Assembly (NCBI GenBank): GCA_003344405.1
Contig: NOWV01000333.1
Location: 1-46,504 of the forward strand
Direction of reading: 5' to 3'
Source: Trichoplax sp. H2
Lineage: Eukaryota; Placozoa; Uniplacotomia; Trichoplacea
Length of the DNA: 46,504 nt
In this document: positions 11,001 through 22,500 of the stretch, in pieces
Numbering within the stretch: the first letter of the stretch is position 1
How the letters are laid out: each line of letters starts with the position of its first letter
Program-made: the position numbers and the translations under genes
The notes under the pieces: model-generated
Told to the model about the DNA's origin: nothing
The model's database searches: none
The model's input: the letters and a program-made list of their open reading frames with translations, nothing else

Positions 11001-13635
11001 GGAAACATAAAATTTATAATATAGAAGAATCAACAATCACAGCCTCATTAAAAATGATATCGACAAATATACGTATAGTATTCCCCTTACTTGGCGGTTG
11101 ATCAGATTCCCCATAACCACGGTGATCCAAGGCAATAACGCGGTACCCAAGCCTTGCAAGAAATGGAATCTAGCATTGAACGACAAATTTGTAAAGGTAT
11201 GTAAGCATGGAGAATACAGACTTAGCTTCTAACACTTTACACCCTAATTTCCAGCAAAATATCACTTTATGCATATTGGCTTGTTATTAATAATGCACAC
11301 CTGATGTCTCCATGTATACCAAAATTCTGGGAAGCCGTGGGATAAAATAACTGCAGGGCCGTTACCTTTCTCGACAAAATGAATCTTGACGCCACTCTTT
11401 ATAATTAAATACAGAAACAAGTTTTCTAATTTAAGCGTTGGTATCATCTGATTAAGGGATTAAAGTGATTTGCTCAACACTTAATATTTCTATCTAAAGT
11501 TGTTATTCTTTAGGAAAATTATATTTGATAGCAATAACAAGTTATTACACCACCTACAGTTGTAGTAAAATAGCAGTGTGTTACACTGTCTGGATTGCAG
11601 GCAGCAGGCCTGGATAATTTGCTAAACTAAATGGCAAGTAGTCAAAAGAGATATATTACTTAGAGAGTAGTTTGTACTTTCTGAGGTTATCGTGTCTTTA
11701 ATATACTCACATTAATACCAATTAATTCGCTTAGTTTTTTCAAGACCGTAGGTTGGTCTTCAGCAACAATTCCTGTCATGCCAATGCTAGTTGCAAGTTT
11801 GCAATATTGTTCCGTCGATTCAACTGAAATTACCTAAACGTCATTATTACATTTATAAAGAAGAAAATGCAGATGCTTATCAATAGGCAAATAAATGAGG
11901 GTTAAAAACTAGCATTTTTAATAAGTTTTACAATAATATTAATACAAAATTACCTCGTCTGCTTTAACATTCATCTCTTTAAGTGCATGTTGATAGAACT
12001 TAGGATCAGGTCTTGCCATACCAACTTGACAACTCTCAAAGTAGTAATCACACGTAAAACGTAAATTTATTTTCATACGAGTAAATTTATTTCCAGTTGG
12101 TCCTTCGATCAAACCAATATTGCCTAGAAAGCATACTTTATAGCCTAGAGATGAGAGGATAAAGAATAGTTTTACGAATTAGTTTTTGATATACCTGCTC
12201 CATACGAGATCTTTGTCAATATTCTATCTTAGCTAATTAGACTTACCAGCTTCTTGTAAATTAGAGATTGAGTCTAATACAAGCTGATTTGGCCTCAAGC
12301 AATCAATGCAATCTGTAAAAAAGTCATTAATACTAAATCTTTCGGGAAGTTGGACACCTTGAGCGATAGATGCTTCAGTCAGTTGTTTCTCAAATAAGGG
12401 GAGGAACTATAGTATAGAAGGTAATAAATTAATGATTAATCTAATATCATATTTTCATTTAATTGAAACAAAAACTTGAAAAATGCTAAGTTGACTTCAA
12501 TCAGATATAGGGTTGGTTTAAGATTACATGACTATACATTCTTAATTTGGAATATGTTTGCTTAATAAGCGTACTTCAGTAAAGGTAATTTGACCGTTGA
12601 TTAATCTAGATGACGGCTTTTCAGGGCTACCATGCATGAATAATGCGAGAATGAAATTCCTAGTAGATATGCATAAATTAGTAAAGGTAGAATATAATTA
12701 ATTCTTATTACAATCTAGCTGATTTAAAGTCAATGCTTGTATCTTATTTACGTCTTTCTGCAGAAATGATTGTAATAGCAAGATTTATTATATCTTAGCA
12801 TGTTTATTGTAAAAAGAGCTATATTGTGATGATTTATATTCTATAATCATAGTTGGATTTTCAATATAGATGAATAAATTCTAGTATTACGGACATAGTA
12901 TTACAAAGCAGGGAAATCTATACGATATAAGGGAACAAGTTAACAACATCGACGAGTCAAAAAATCTGGAATAGCACAGATTAATTTTAATCATGAATCC
13001 AAAATAAATAAATTGACGAGTGGATAAATTATTCTTTTCTTATAAGTTTCATTACGGGTATGTCCAATCAGTGAGGTAGTAGAATCAAAATCAATATAGA
13101 GAATGAAATTTGCAAATTAGGATATCAATTCTTTTTATCGAGAGGCATTAATACCTCATCTCAGTTAGAATGCAATAATATTTATTAATGAGGTGAAAAA
13201 TAAGAATGAGCTCAACTACTCTCCTACCGTTGATAATCCAATTATCAGAGTAAACGTTAAAGTAAGGTATTAATGAATTCATTATTATACTATGGTAATG
13301 CCATTTTCTTATTTCGAGTATTGATGAGTTTTTAAAGACTGTAGACACTGGGTAAGCTATTTCTTTTCGAATATTGCTGGCTTATATGAAGATTGTAGAC
13401 ACTACGTGATTGACTTACTTTGGAAGGCCACGATCTAATTCCATCTTACTTATCGTAAGCGATAATGATGAGTACAAGACTCCATAGTAATCAAACATAA
13501 CCACCTTATACTTCCTGAAGAATGAAGCAGAAACATTAGTTTACAGGATATGAATATAAGTTTTGGACATACTTTAAGAAGTTAAATTAAAATAATTCCT
13601 CAAATTGTAAATAATGGCATGACTTACCCACTCAT
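8056..13635 (-). CDS. EPHX2: Bifunctional (soluble) epoxide hydrolase-like protein, paralogue A with degenerate phosphatase domain
   Basis: Nineteen coding exons join in phase to 552 aa: 13628-13635, 13419-13514, 12575-12659, 12247-12406, 11954-12144, 11711-11833, 11558-11626, 11301-11396, 11091-11169, 10957-10991, 10728-10754, 10555-10640, 10278-10392, 9981-10055, 9799-9844, 9247-9349, 9066-9135, 8224-8360, 8056-8113. Human EPHX2 is 555 aa, so length and order (HAD phosphatase fold, proline-rich linker, alpha/beta-hydrolase) are full. The epoxide-hydrolase half keeps oxyanion HGFP (264-267), nucleophile D334 in GHDWG, acid D501, base H528 in CGHW, and lid tyrosines Y383 and Y471 (NWYRN); it should convert lipid epoxides to diols. 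The phosphatase half has lost its catalytic set: FDYYGV for FDxDGV, FLGN for LTN, AR for the motif III lysine, and SVES for LDD. The 8-nt first exon (ATG AGT GG then GTAAGT) is inferred from phase. The C-terminus SAN is not a peroxisomal signal. It is divergent to paralogue B. Confidence 0.93.
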
Positions 13636-13935
13636 GATGATATCAATTCAATTTTTTAGATCTACAGTATAAGATAAAGCAAAGACTGAAATGGATATTA
13701 CACGCCCTATATATGAACATGTTTAAGAAGAAATTAGAGATAAATGAAGTCTTAATAATCTATTTGAAATTATTAATCTTATTAATATTAGAAGTAATAA
13801 GGAAATGAGATCGTTTCAGCATTTGTCGTAATAATACTCCTATTATTTGCCCTGGTATGATATTTTAGCAGTAGAACTGGACTTAATCACAAGCCTTTAT
13901 CCAATTAGCCTGATGGTTCATATCGTTTAAATATC
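13636..13935. other. Upstream region of EPHX2-like gene A
   Basis: AT-rich and presumed to carry the 5' UTR and promoter of minus-strand gene A, whose start is at 13635. No TATA box or other element can be assigned with confidence. Confidence 0.35.
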
Positions 13936-14660
13936 TAAAATAACCCATGCCATCTATTTAAAATGGTATCATTTCATTTGTCTAGGCGTTCAATGATCGG
14001 CATTAACTGTTTATTGCAATCGCCGATTAAATATTTAAAATGATCCATACTTCTGTATACTGACGTCTAAAATGGCATCATTTCACCTATCTAATCGTTG
14101 GATAATTAATAGACATCGATTGTTAATCACAGTTCCCAACCAAATGATTAAAAAAATTTATAATAAATATCTAAAGTGGTATCATTTTATTTTTCCAGCC
14201 GTTAGATAATAGACGTCAATTGCTAGCCACAATTACTGACGGAATGATAAAAATGATCCATAATAAAGATCTAAAATTGTATCATTTCACCTATTTAGCC
14301 GTTCGATAATTAATAGACGTCGACTGCTTATCACAAATACTTACTAAATGATTAAAATGATTCATAATAAATAAGCATCTAAAGTAGCTTCATTCCATCT
14401 ATCTAGCCGTTAGGTAATTAATAGATGTCGATTGCTTACTATAATTACCAACTAAATGATTAAAATGACCCGTAATAAGCATCAAAAGTGATATTATTTT
14501 ATCTATCCAGTCGTTAGACGATCGACTTCAATTGCTTATCACAAGTATCAACTATGTGTTAGGGATTAAAATGAACCATAATAAACATTTAAAATCGCAT
14601 CATTCCATTTATCTACTAGTTAGGCGATTATTACTAATTTGATACGAATAAAACCGGTTG
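13935..14660. repeat. Degenerate ~105-bp tandem repeat, 7 units
   Basis: The recurring core is ATCTAAAATGGCATCATTT, then CTATCTAGCCGTTAGATAAT, AATAGACGTCGATTGCTTATC and AAATGATTAAAATGATCCAT. The ATCATTT landmark falls near 13968, 14071, 14181, 14280, 14389, 14491 and 14600, giving spacings of 99-110 bp. Unit identity is moderate and there is no coding content. Confidence 0.85.
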
Positions 14661-15419
14661 CTATCCTAACTAAGCATTATTGAAATATATTTTGTGTATA
14701 TTGGAAGCATGAAAATTTTCAGGCGTCGTTATTGAGTTTACTCATAGGCGTGGTATAATATCGCTTATCGAGCAATCACTAAATATAATTCATCTTTTCA
14801 AATGTACGTACGCTGGGTTGCAGAATAGCAACAACAAAATATAGACGTCATCCTGAAGATGATAAACAGAGGGGGAAAAAGATTCAAAGTGTTTTCATCG
14901 CTGTAAGATGATGATGAATTGCAGTTGATTTATGATCCTGTCAAGAGTGAATGAGTCTTGATCGGTATCATGACGACTAGACAGCGAATGTGGGTTTATC
15001 GATAGAATGTTAGTTTTGATAACCACGTCGATTGAAAGAGCATGGAATATGTCAACTATGGACTACTAGATGTACATGTAATTTAGTAGTCCATGATTAT
15101 ACGTACATCTGTATATACTGTACACGTTTGCAAGTTTCTATCATAGCTTATAATGCAACAAAATAAAGCGATGCTTACCGTCGGAGTAAGAATGGCTAGA
15201 GAAAACCTGATGGAAATAGCAGCAGCTAAATGTTGAGGCAACTTGTGGAGTAACAACAGCGACAAGGTAGTTTCCCGATGTAAGTGGCTGAGCCACACCC
15301 AGTTAGTGCTTATTACCAATCATCTGTTACATCAGGATGATCAAACTATTGTCGATATATATATGTTATATATATGTTAGTGTTATATATAAATAAATAA
15401 AAAAAAACTACCCTAGTTT
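14661..15419. other. Spacer with AT microsatellite
   Basis: No gene recognised. A short TATATA/TGTTATATA tract at about 15355-15395 grades into an AAATAAATAAAAAAAAA run. The minus-strand open frame at 15083-15319 has no family features and lies between repeats. Confidence 0.4.
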
Positions 15420-15900
15420 AACGTCTCCCTCTAATAACTACCAAAGGAAGTCATATAGGATAATTTTAGCTTGTCTCTATCATGACTACAACGGAGTTAT
15501 GTTGTGGAGTACCCTACTAGTGTGGCCATAATTCTTCATTTTTTGCAGGATAGTCTAGAGGGCTCAACATCTCAACATGGGATATCTAGGCTTAGTACGC
15601 CATAACGACATCACTTATGCTGGTGATATTCTAGAGCCCATTCAGTGATCATTTAGGTTGATTAGATCATGGGAAAATAGAATGGATAGTTCATCATGTT
15701 AACCATTATATCAATCACGACCGAATGTACAACAAATCATGTACAAGAAATAATTTTACTTGTTGCCGATAGAATGGAGCCATCGTCATATAGAGTTTTA
15801 ATTTTTACTAGTAATTTCCTTAGTCCATTCAGTTATCACTTAGATTCATCAGATCACGGGATAGTAGAATTGTACTCGTATAGCAGTTATAGCTTTGTTT
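15420..15900. repeat. Dispersed copies of the ~300-bp repeat family
   Basis: About one and a half diverged units of the family arrayed at 4728-6960: a CTAATAACTACC...GATAATTTTAGCTTGTCTC block, a TTCTTCATTTTTTGCAGGATAGTCTAGAG block, then CGACATCACTTATGCTGG with CCATTCAGTGATCATTTAGG and ATCAGATCACGGGA-like endings. It sits in the spacer between the two EPHX2 paralogues, while the main array lies beyond the 3' end of paralogue A. Confidence 0.7.
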
Positions 15901-17000
15901 AGGAGCAGCTCTGGACGAGCAGGCGGGATTTACTGTGATAAGTAAACACTACGCTGGCTGTCCATCACGATGACGTGGCAGTAAGTTGCCATCGAGGATC
16001 TTCAACGATAAGGATGAACAACAGTTGATCAGTAGGTTGCTGCCGATGATTTTAAGGCGCTGATGCAGCCTGATGATCTATTGACAATGATGATAGTGGA
16101 ATGGTGGATAGAGTTATTAGTCTACAGTACACAGACTTTCTAGCTTTGTTTTAGACCACCTAACGATGATGATCGGGCAAACAGTTGATCAGCATGTTGC
16201 TGTCATCGATCGATGATTTCAATTAGTTGATCGAATAGGATGATCAACGGATAATGTCTGTAGGTGGATAGAGCTGTTAATTTACAGAAGACAGGTGTTC
16301 TAGTTTTGCTTTAAAGCATCTGTGCATGATCTATAGGATGGTGATCGGATCAACAGTTGATCACTTTGTTGTTGTTGATGATAGCAATTAGTTGATCGAA
16401 TAAGATGATCAACGGGACGATATCTGTAGATGGAGAGAGTTGTTAATTTATAGTAGGCAGACGTTCTAGCTTTATTTTAAAGCATCTATACTTGATCTAT
16501 AGGATAGTGATCTGATCAACAGTTGATCAGCATGTTGTTGTTGATGATAGCAATTAGTTGATCGAATAAGATGATCAACGGGACAATGTCTGTAGGTAGC
16601 GAGAGTTGTTAATTTACAGTAGACAGACGTTCTAGCTTTATTTTAAAGCATCTATGCATGATCTATAGGATGGTGATGAGATCAATAGTTGATCAGCATG
16701 TTGTTGTCGATGATAGTTTAATAATAGTAATCAGTTGATCTCGCATGATGATCCACCCGATAATTTTAATTTTAATGACTGTAGGTGAATATTGGTAAGA
16801 CAGATTAGTTTACATTGGATAGGCGTTCTAATTTTGTTTCGAGCCCCTAATAAGGTCTGGAAAGTACGATTTCTACGCAGTTATCGAGGATCTCGAACGA
16901 TGATCATAATATCATCAGCTCAACAGTGGATCAACAATTCAACCTGTTGTTGTTGATGATTTCTAGCAGTGGATCATCCATGCCATGATCAAGATTATAG
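15880..17000. repeat. ~165-bp tandem repeat rich in TTGATC palindromes
   Basis: About six units. Landmarks are CGTTCTAGCTTTATTTTAAAG (near 16138, 16297, 16461, 16627, 16817), ATCTATAGGATGGTGATC, ATCAACAGTTGATCAGC and GATGATCAACGGGACAAT. Spacings are about 159-190 bp. Each unit carries the self-complementary CAGTTGATCA / TGATCAAC motif. Copies near 16400-16680 are the most alike. No coding content. Confidence 0.85.
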
Positions 17001-17945
17001 AATTAATTCTAATTCAAAATAATAACATCATGATCATCAGTTTTTTTTTCCAACACGTGACTGCAACAGTGGTATGATAAGTACAAGAAAGGTAAAGAAA
17101 CCACATCGAATGGCATTGCAGTTAGCATAGTGTGCATTAACATTAATTGAGGTACTGTAGAAACAAGGAAAAGTCTACTACAAAATGACAAGTCTAGTAA
17201 TACTGTAATGGAAAAGGTTAAAGGTTATACTGCGACCTCGAATAGACGCGAGGAGATCTTTTGAAAGAGGCAATGGACAGAGGTCAAATTATAATCTACT
17301 ATACAATAAAGTAGAGTAATTAGTTACGGAAGGAAATATTGACAGAGTGACATTTAATTTGAACAAGGAGGATGGATGGTAGCACCTAGAGACAGTATAA
17401 AGTGTATCTTAAACACCACTGTTACCCCGCGATGTAGCAGAATTGTGTAATATTATTGGCGGTAGGCGTGGAGAGAATTTTTTCTATAAATTAGATAGCA
17501 GTTTAGTAGTGCAGCTAGTGCTCGAGCTAGTGGCAACGGTGAAACAAGTATAGGCACATCTCGTCCATCTATTGGAAAAGTGGAATAACAAATCCAATCA
17601 GTATACCCTTGATATCCCATCATCATTAAAGAGTGCTGTAGGAGTTGGCGATTCAATCATAACAACATTTCATTACCATAATCTATCATAACAAGCACAA
17701 TTTCAAGCAAGAAACCCTTGAATTCAAGAAAAAAATCGGATCAATTTTATTTCACGACAAAGATGAGCGATCAAAACAGGTATAAATACACATTACAAAG
17801 TTCTACTGGATCAATCAATGGTTCATTTACGTCTTGATTACAAGTTGAATTGCTACATCTTGCTACAATCGACTGGTTCATATTGTGCTTGTTGGCTAGC
17901 TTGAATGTTGACGTTGTAATTAGAGGCAAGAGTGTGTACTACAAG
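17001..17945. other. Spacer, nothing assigned
   Basis: No exon with homology is seen on either strand. The minus-strand open frames at 17009-17191 and 17453-17656 lack domain or splice support and look like chance. Confidence 0.4.
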
Positions 17946-18800
17946 CGGATAGTGTCGATTTGCAGTAGCTTTTAGTCAATTTCATTGCTTCCATCATGCA
18001 CTGTGGTAGGTTTAGTACATCCATCAGACCTATTTCTTAGTTGGATCAATAAAAAGCGATGAGTTTTAGTTACTGATGACATGAGCTAGACTGAAATCTT
18101 AACTAACTGGATAGATACTGTCACTACTGTTATTATTATTACGTACAGCATAAAAGTTGTTTCATAACTTGCCTGGACATTTATTTATTTTATTTATTTT
18201 GTGATATAAATCAATAGTAAGGGCAGGCTCAATTCCGCTACATAGAATTCTAGATACCTGGTTTATAAATTTGTACATTAGTCTACTTTGTTCCATCTTA
18301 CTGTAAATACTCATTCCTGAATATGCAGTACAAGCTAATATTGCAGATTCGCAATAGTTTGTAGCCAAGTCTATTGCTACCATCAAGGAAATGATACAGC
18401 CGACAGTATTTATATTCTACAAATAGCCTATATCATAAATACAAATTCCTGGGTATGCACTGCAAGCTGAAATTGTAGATTTGCAATAGATTTTAATCCA
18501 TTCCATTGACTCCATCATGTCAATGATGCAGGGCTATTGATTTTATAGAAATTGCCAGTATCATAAATACTAAATACTAGTTACACAGTACAAGTGGATA
18601 TTACAGAATTGCAGTAGGGTTAAGTCAATAAAATTGACTCCATCATGTAGAGGATGAATAAAATAGCCCGCATCATAAATACTAAATACTGGACATACAC
18701 CGCAAGCTGCTATTGCAGATTTACAGTAGTTTTTGATCAATTCTATTGACTCCGTTATATAAATGATGAATATAAATTGTCTGTATCATGCATACTAAAA
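17946..18800. repeat. Degenerate ~120-bp tandem repeat
   Basis: The recurring core is ATCATAAATACTAAATACTGG, GCAGTACAAGCTGATATTGCAG, ATTTGCAATAGTTTTTAATC and AATTCTATTGACTCCATCATG. The core falls near 18352, 18478, 18607 and 18720, with an outlying partial unit near 17956. Unit length is about 113-129 bp. The open frame on the minus strand at 18162-18386 is made from one unit. Confidence 0.75.
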
Positions 18801-19512
18801 TTTACTCTAAGACACGAGTCAATGTTATCAGTAAGTTAAATTTTGCTGTTTATACGAGTAATTCTACATGCTTATTTCATAAACCTCAAGTTTAAGCATC
18901 AGTCTGCTCTGTTTTATGATAGATATTAAATACCGTATAATGCCAGTCTTGGTCTTAACTAGAGACTACTCATTACACACACACACATACAGTGAAAATA
19001 GTACCAAGGTTATGCAAAGGAGAGGCTTTTGCTAATGTGCGAACTATTACGAGAAATGCTATAGCAATCAAACAACTTTTTCTATCATACCATCAATGAG
19101 GTAGTTAATCCTGCAGTTTTCGTACGCATTTTAAAAAATGATGGAATAAATCGTGACAGGCATAAAGCTCATATTTGATAGCAATTTTCTCGGCATTGTA
19201 CTCGAAATTTATATTACAAATTAAGATACTATTAATGACATGAGAAATTGGTTATGACTGCTTATGGATAAGGGTTGTATTTTGTCGACATTTTTAGCCC
19301 TGATGACAACTGTGGATACAGTAGGATATCATTATATAGTGTTATAGATGAAAGCATTTATTCTTAATGAGTTACATTGTGAGCTGATCCGTTTTATATG
19401 TGGGGCCGATGGCCAAGTGCAACCCCTCTTGGGTGTGTTAGCTATGATCTGTAAACTTCTTTTAATCTACTCTGTCACTAATACATAATTTTTTATTTCA
19501 TATCAATTACAG
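18801..19512. other. Upstream region and unresolved first exon of EPHX2-like gene B
   Basis: Contains a short (AC)n run near 18979 and presumably the promoter and first coding exon of gene B. Exon 2 needs two nucleotides from an upstream exon. In the paralogue that first coding exon is only 8 nt. Candidates here are an ATG GCC AA|GTGCAA near 19409 and an ATG AGA AAT TG|GTTATG near 19238. Neither donor is strong, so I leave the start open. Confidence 0.4.
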
Positions 19513-22500
19513 GTGGAAAGTTGTCATGTTCGACATGGGTGGTGTCCTTCTAACACCGTTACAATTTGGTTTCCGAAAATACGAGTGGGAAAATGGATTA
19601 GCTAGGTAATGATTGTATGAATAATAATTATCATTTAAATATCTCCTAAAGTATATAATATAATCTGTAGTATTCTTACTATACTATAGATAAGATTTAA
19701 TTTGTTTTCGTATCATAACTCATACGATCTTATTAAGTATCATTAATAGCATTCCCAGCTGTTGCGATAATATAATTAATGAATGATCTTGATACTATAG
19801 TGTCACAATTAAATATTGTACTGTATATTGATTTACTTCGTACGGATTTTGGCAGCAATTCATGTTTGTAAATTCTTCTTTATACGTGTATATACTTTCC
19901 AAATTGATCTATAGTGGAATGTTTAGTGAGCTTTTCAAGGAAGATGATTCAAATTATTCATTTGGTAAAGTTATGAAAGGTGAAATTACCCTATCTCAGG
20001 TAATTAAGAGTAGAGAATAATGTAAGAGATGCATGGTGATTAGTTCGTTCTATTCATAGCATTATATTTATACACATTAGTCTACACGCAGACCCGTCAT
20101 GCTTATGCTTAGTATTCAACGTTATCATTGCTTCTCAACCAGTTTTATCAAGAGTGCGATAAAGAATGTGAAAAGTATGCTGAAGAGAAAAAGTTTCAAT
20201 TGCCTGAAGGTTTTTCCGTAAAGAAATTGTTTACAAGCGGCTTCAGCAATAGTTCAATAATGGAAAACGTTATGAAAGCTATTGACTGTTTACATCATAA
20301 TGGTAATGAAAAATTTTAATATTCCTAGTTGCATGACTATGCCTTGACAGGTGTTGTTTTGATACATTGGTATTGGTTTCTCTCGATATTTAACTACATT
20401 TTAGGCTACAAGGTTGCATTATTAACTAATAATTGGACTGATGATACTGAAAGAAGATTGTCTATTGCTGCAATTATGTTGAAATTTCGTCGCCGCTTTG
20501 ATTATGTATTTGAATCTTGTCACATTGGCATGGCAAAACCTGATGCTAAATTGTATGAATATGTCTGCAATAAGATGAACGTTCAACCATCCGAAGTAAT
20601 GTAGCTTCCTCTATATACGCGTAGTAAATTGACTAGATAATACTGATTTACCTTCAAGTAGCTAAAATTAATTATCTGAATTCTAATTTAGAGTAATGCA
20701 GTTAATTGATTAAAGTTATGATTACTTGTAACTATGGTGTAGAGGAGTCTACTTCCTTCCGTGTCTTAATTACATACGTATCAACATTCATATTATAAGT
20801 AGCACCTATAAGATCTCAATGCCGATGCAGTTCTGACTAGTGTATCTATATTATTACAATAACAAATATCTATCAGCTACCATTGGCATAATTGCGCGCC
20901 CAGTTTACTTAAGATTTTTCTCAGCTTAAAAAACAATATACCTTTAAAATTGATTTAATTGTTCATTTTGTAAATGATTACAAGCCATGGTGTAGTTATC
21001 AATGATTGCACTTGATATCGGCTGATGTAATGCTTTGACGGCTATTTGTATTTATGAACATTCGCAACTTTATTTCAGGTCATTTTTTTGGATGATTCCA
21101 CCAAAAATTGTGTTGGTGCAGAAAAGCTGGGCATGAAAACTATAATTGTTAAGAATTCCTTTCAAGGGCTTAAAGATTTGGCAGAGCTTTTAAACATCGA
21201 CTTCAATCGTAAGGTTGTCCCATACTGCGATATCAGTCGTTTTGCTCATGGCTACATTGTTAGCAAGGTTAGAATAGTAGAATATAGACATTAAGTTAAA
21301 TAACTATCCTAGCTATAATGGCTTAAAAAATACAACTGCGATGTTGTTCACTTGTTATTACTGTTGTTCCTTCAGGAAGGTATAAAAACTCACTATGTTG
21401 AATGCGGTCATGGTCCACCAGTCATATTTTGCCATGGATGGCCTGAGTGTTGGTATTCTTGGCGTTACCAGGTTAGTATCGTATTTCAATCTAGAACGAA
21501 TCGGATATTGCAAGTAAATGTGAAAGATAATTAATAGATTGCTTAAAAAATTATTTTACTTAGCTTGCACACATAGCTGAATTAGGCTATCGAGCTATTG
21601 CACTCGATCAACGTGGATTTGGAGAATCGAGTTGTCCACGAGGTTAGTTCGATAGCAAGGCCTTGATTTAATATTATCAGTTGACATCTTAATAATTATC
21701 GCAAATTCTCATGTTGCCAGTAGGCATTAGACTGTCATTTGTAAGATCTATTTACTGGAATGTATAATCACATTATCTTAATGCAGCATGAGCGATCGCT
21801 AACCTTATCATCATTTGTTATTAATAGCCGTTGAAGAATATACAACTGAAAAGATTATTTCGGTAACTATATTTAATTCGTGAATCATGTTAAATATAAC
21901 TAGCATGTCTGATTATAAATCAAACTATATGTCTATGTTATAATTTATAGGATTTACTGCACTTGATGGACACTCTTGTAAGTCAACTTATTCTATAGCA
22001 TGGTATAACGTATGTATATACAGCTTGACCAGCAAGAAATAGCTTAATTATGGTACGGGTAAATAAGCGCGTTATTCTACTAAATAGGGCTTACCGAATG
22101 TGACACTCGTTGGCCACGATTGGGGCGGTTTTATTGTTTGGATTTGTGCTCTACGTTATCCCGAACGTATTAGGTATTGTCACGTATTAATGTTATACAT
22201 ATATTAGTCAGGACACGTATACAGTGTATATATAATGGTATTATTAAAATGTCTCATTTAATGAAATCAATTTGTAGAGCTGTAGCAGGTGTAAACACAC
22301 CATACATTCCAATCGATGTATCAGCGAGTCCACTAACTAAAATGAAGAAAAATCCGCATACCTTCGACTATCAACTTTACTTCCAGGATGAGGTTCATTT
22401 TTACGAACAATTGTAGAGTTGTCATTAAAATAAAATATATTCATTGATTGCTATAATAATCATCAGTAATTTTACAATTGTTGCTTGTATGATTTTATAT

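Noticed and set aside
11262-11447. Single-exon epoxide hydrolase fragment or pseudogene
   Set aside because: It is exon 8 of a complete 19-exon gene read into its introns.
13935-14660. CRISPR array
   Set aside because: Units are contiguous, diverged and without unique spacers of constant length, in a eukaryotic intron-bearing context.
20128-20604. Two separate short HAD-like genes
   Set aside because: They are exons 20143-20302 and 20405-20595 of one gene, joined in phase.
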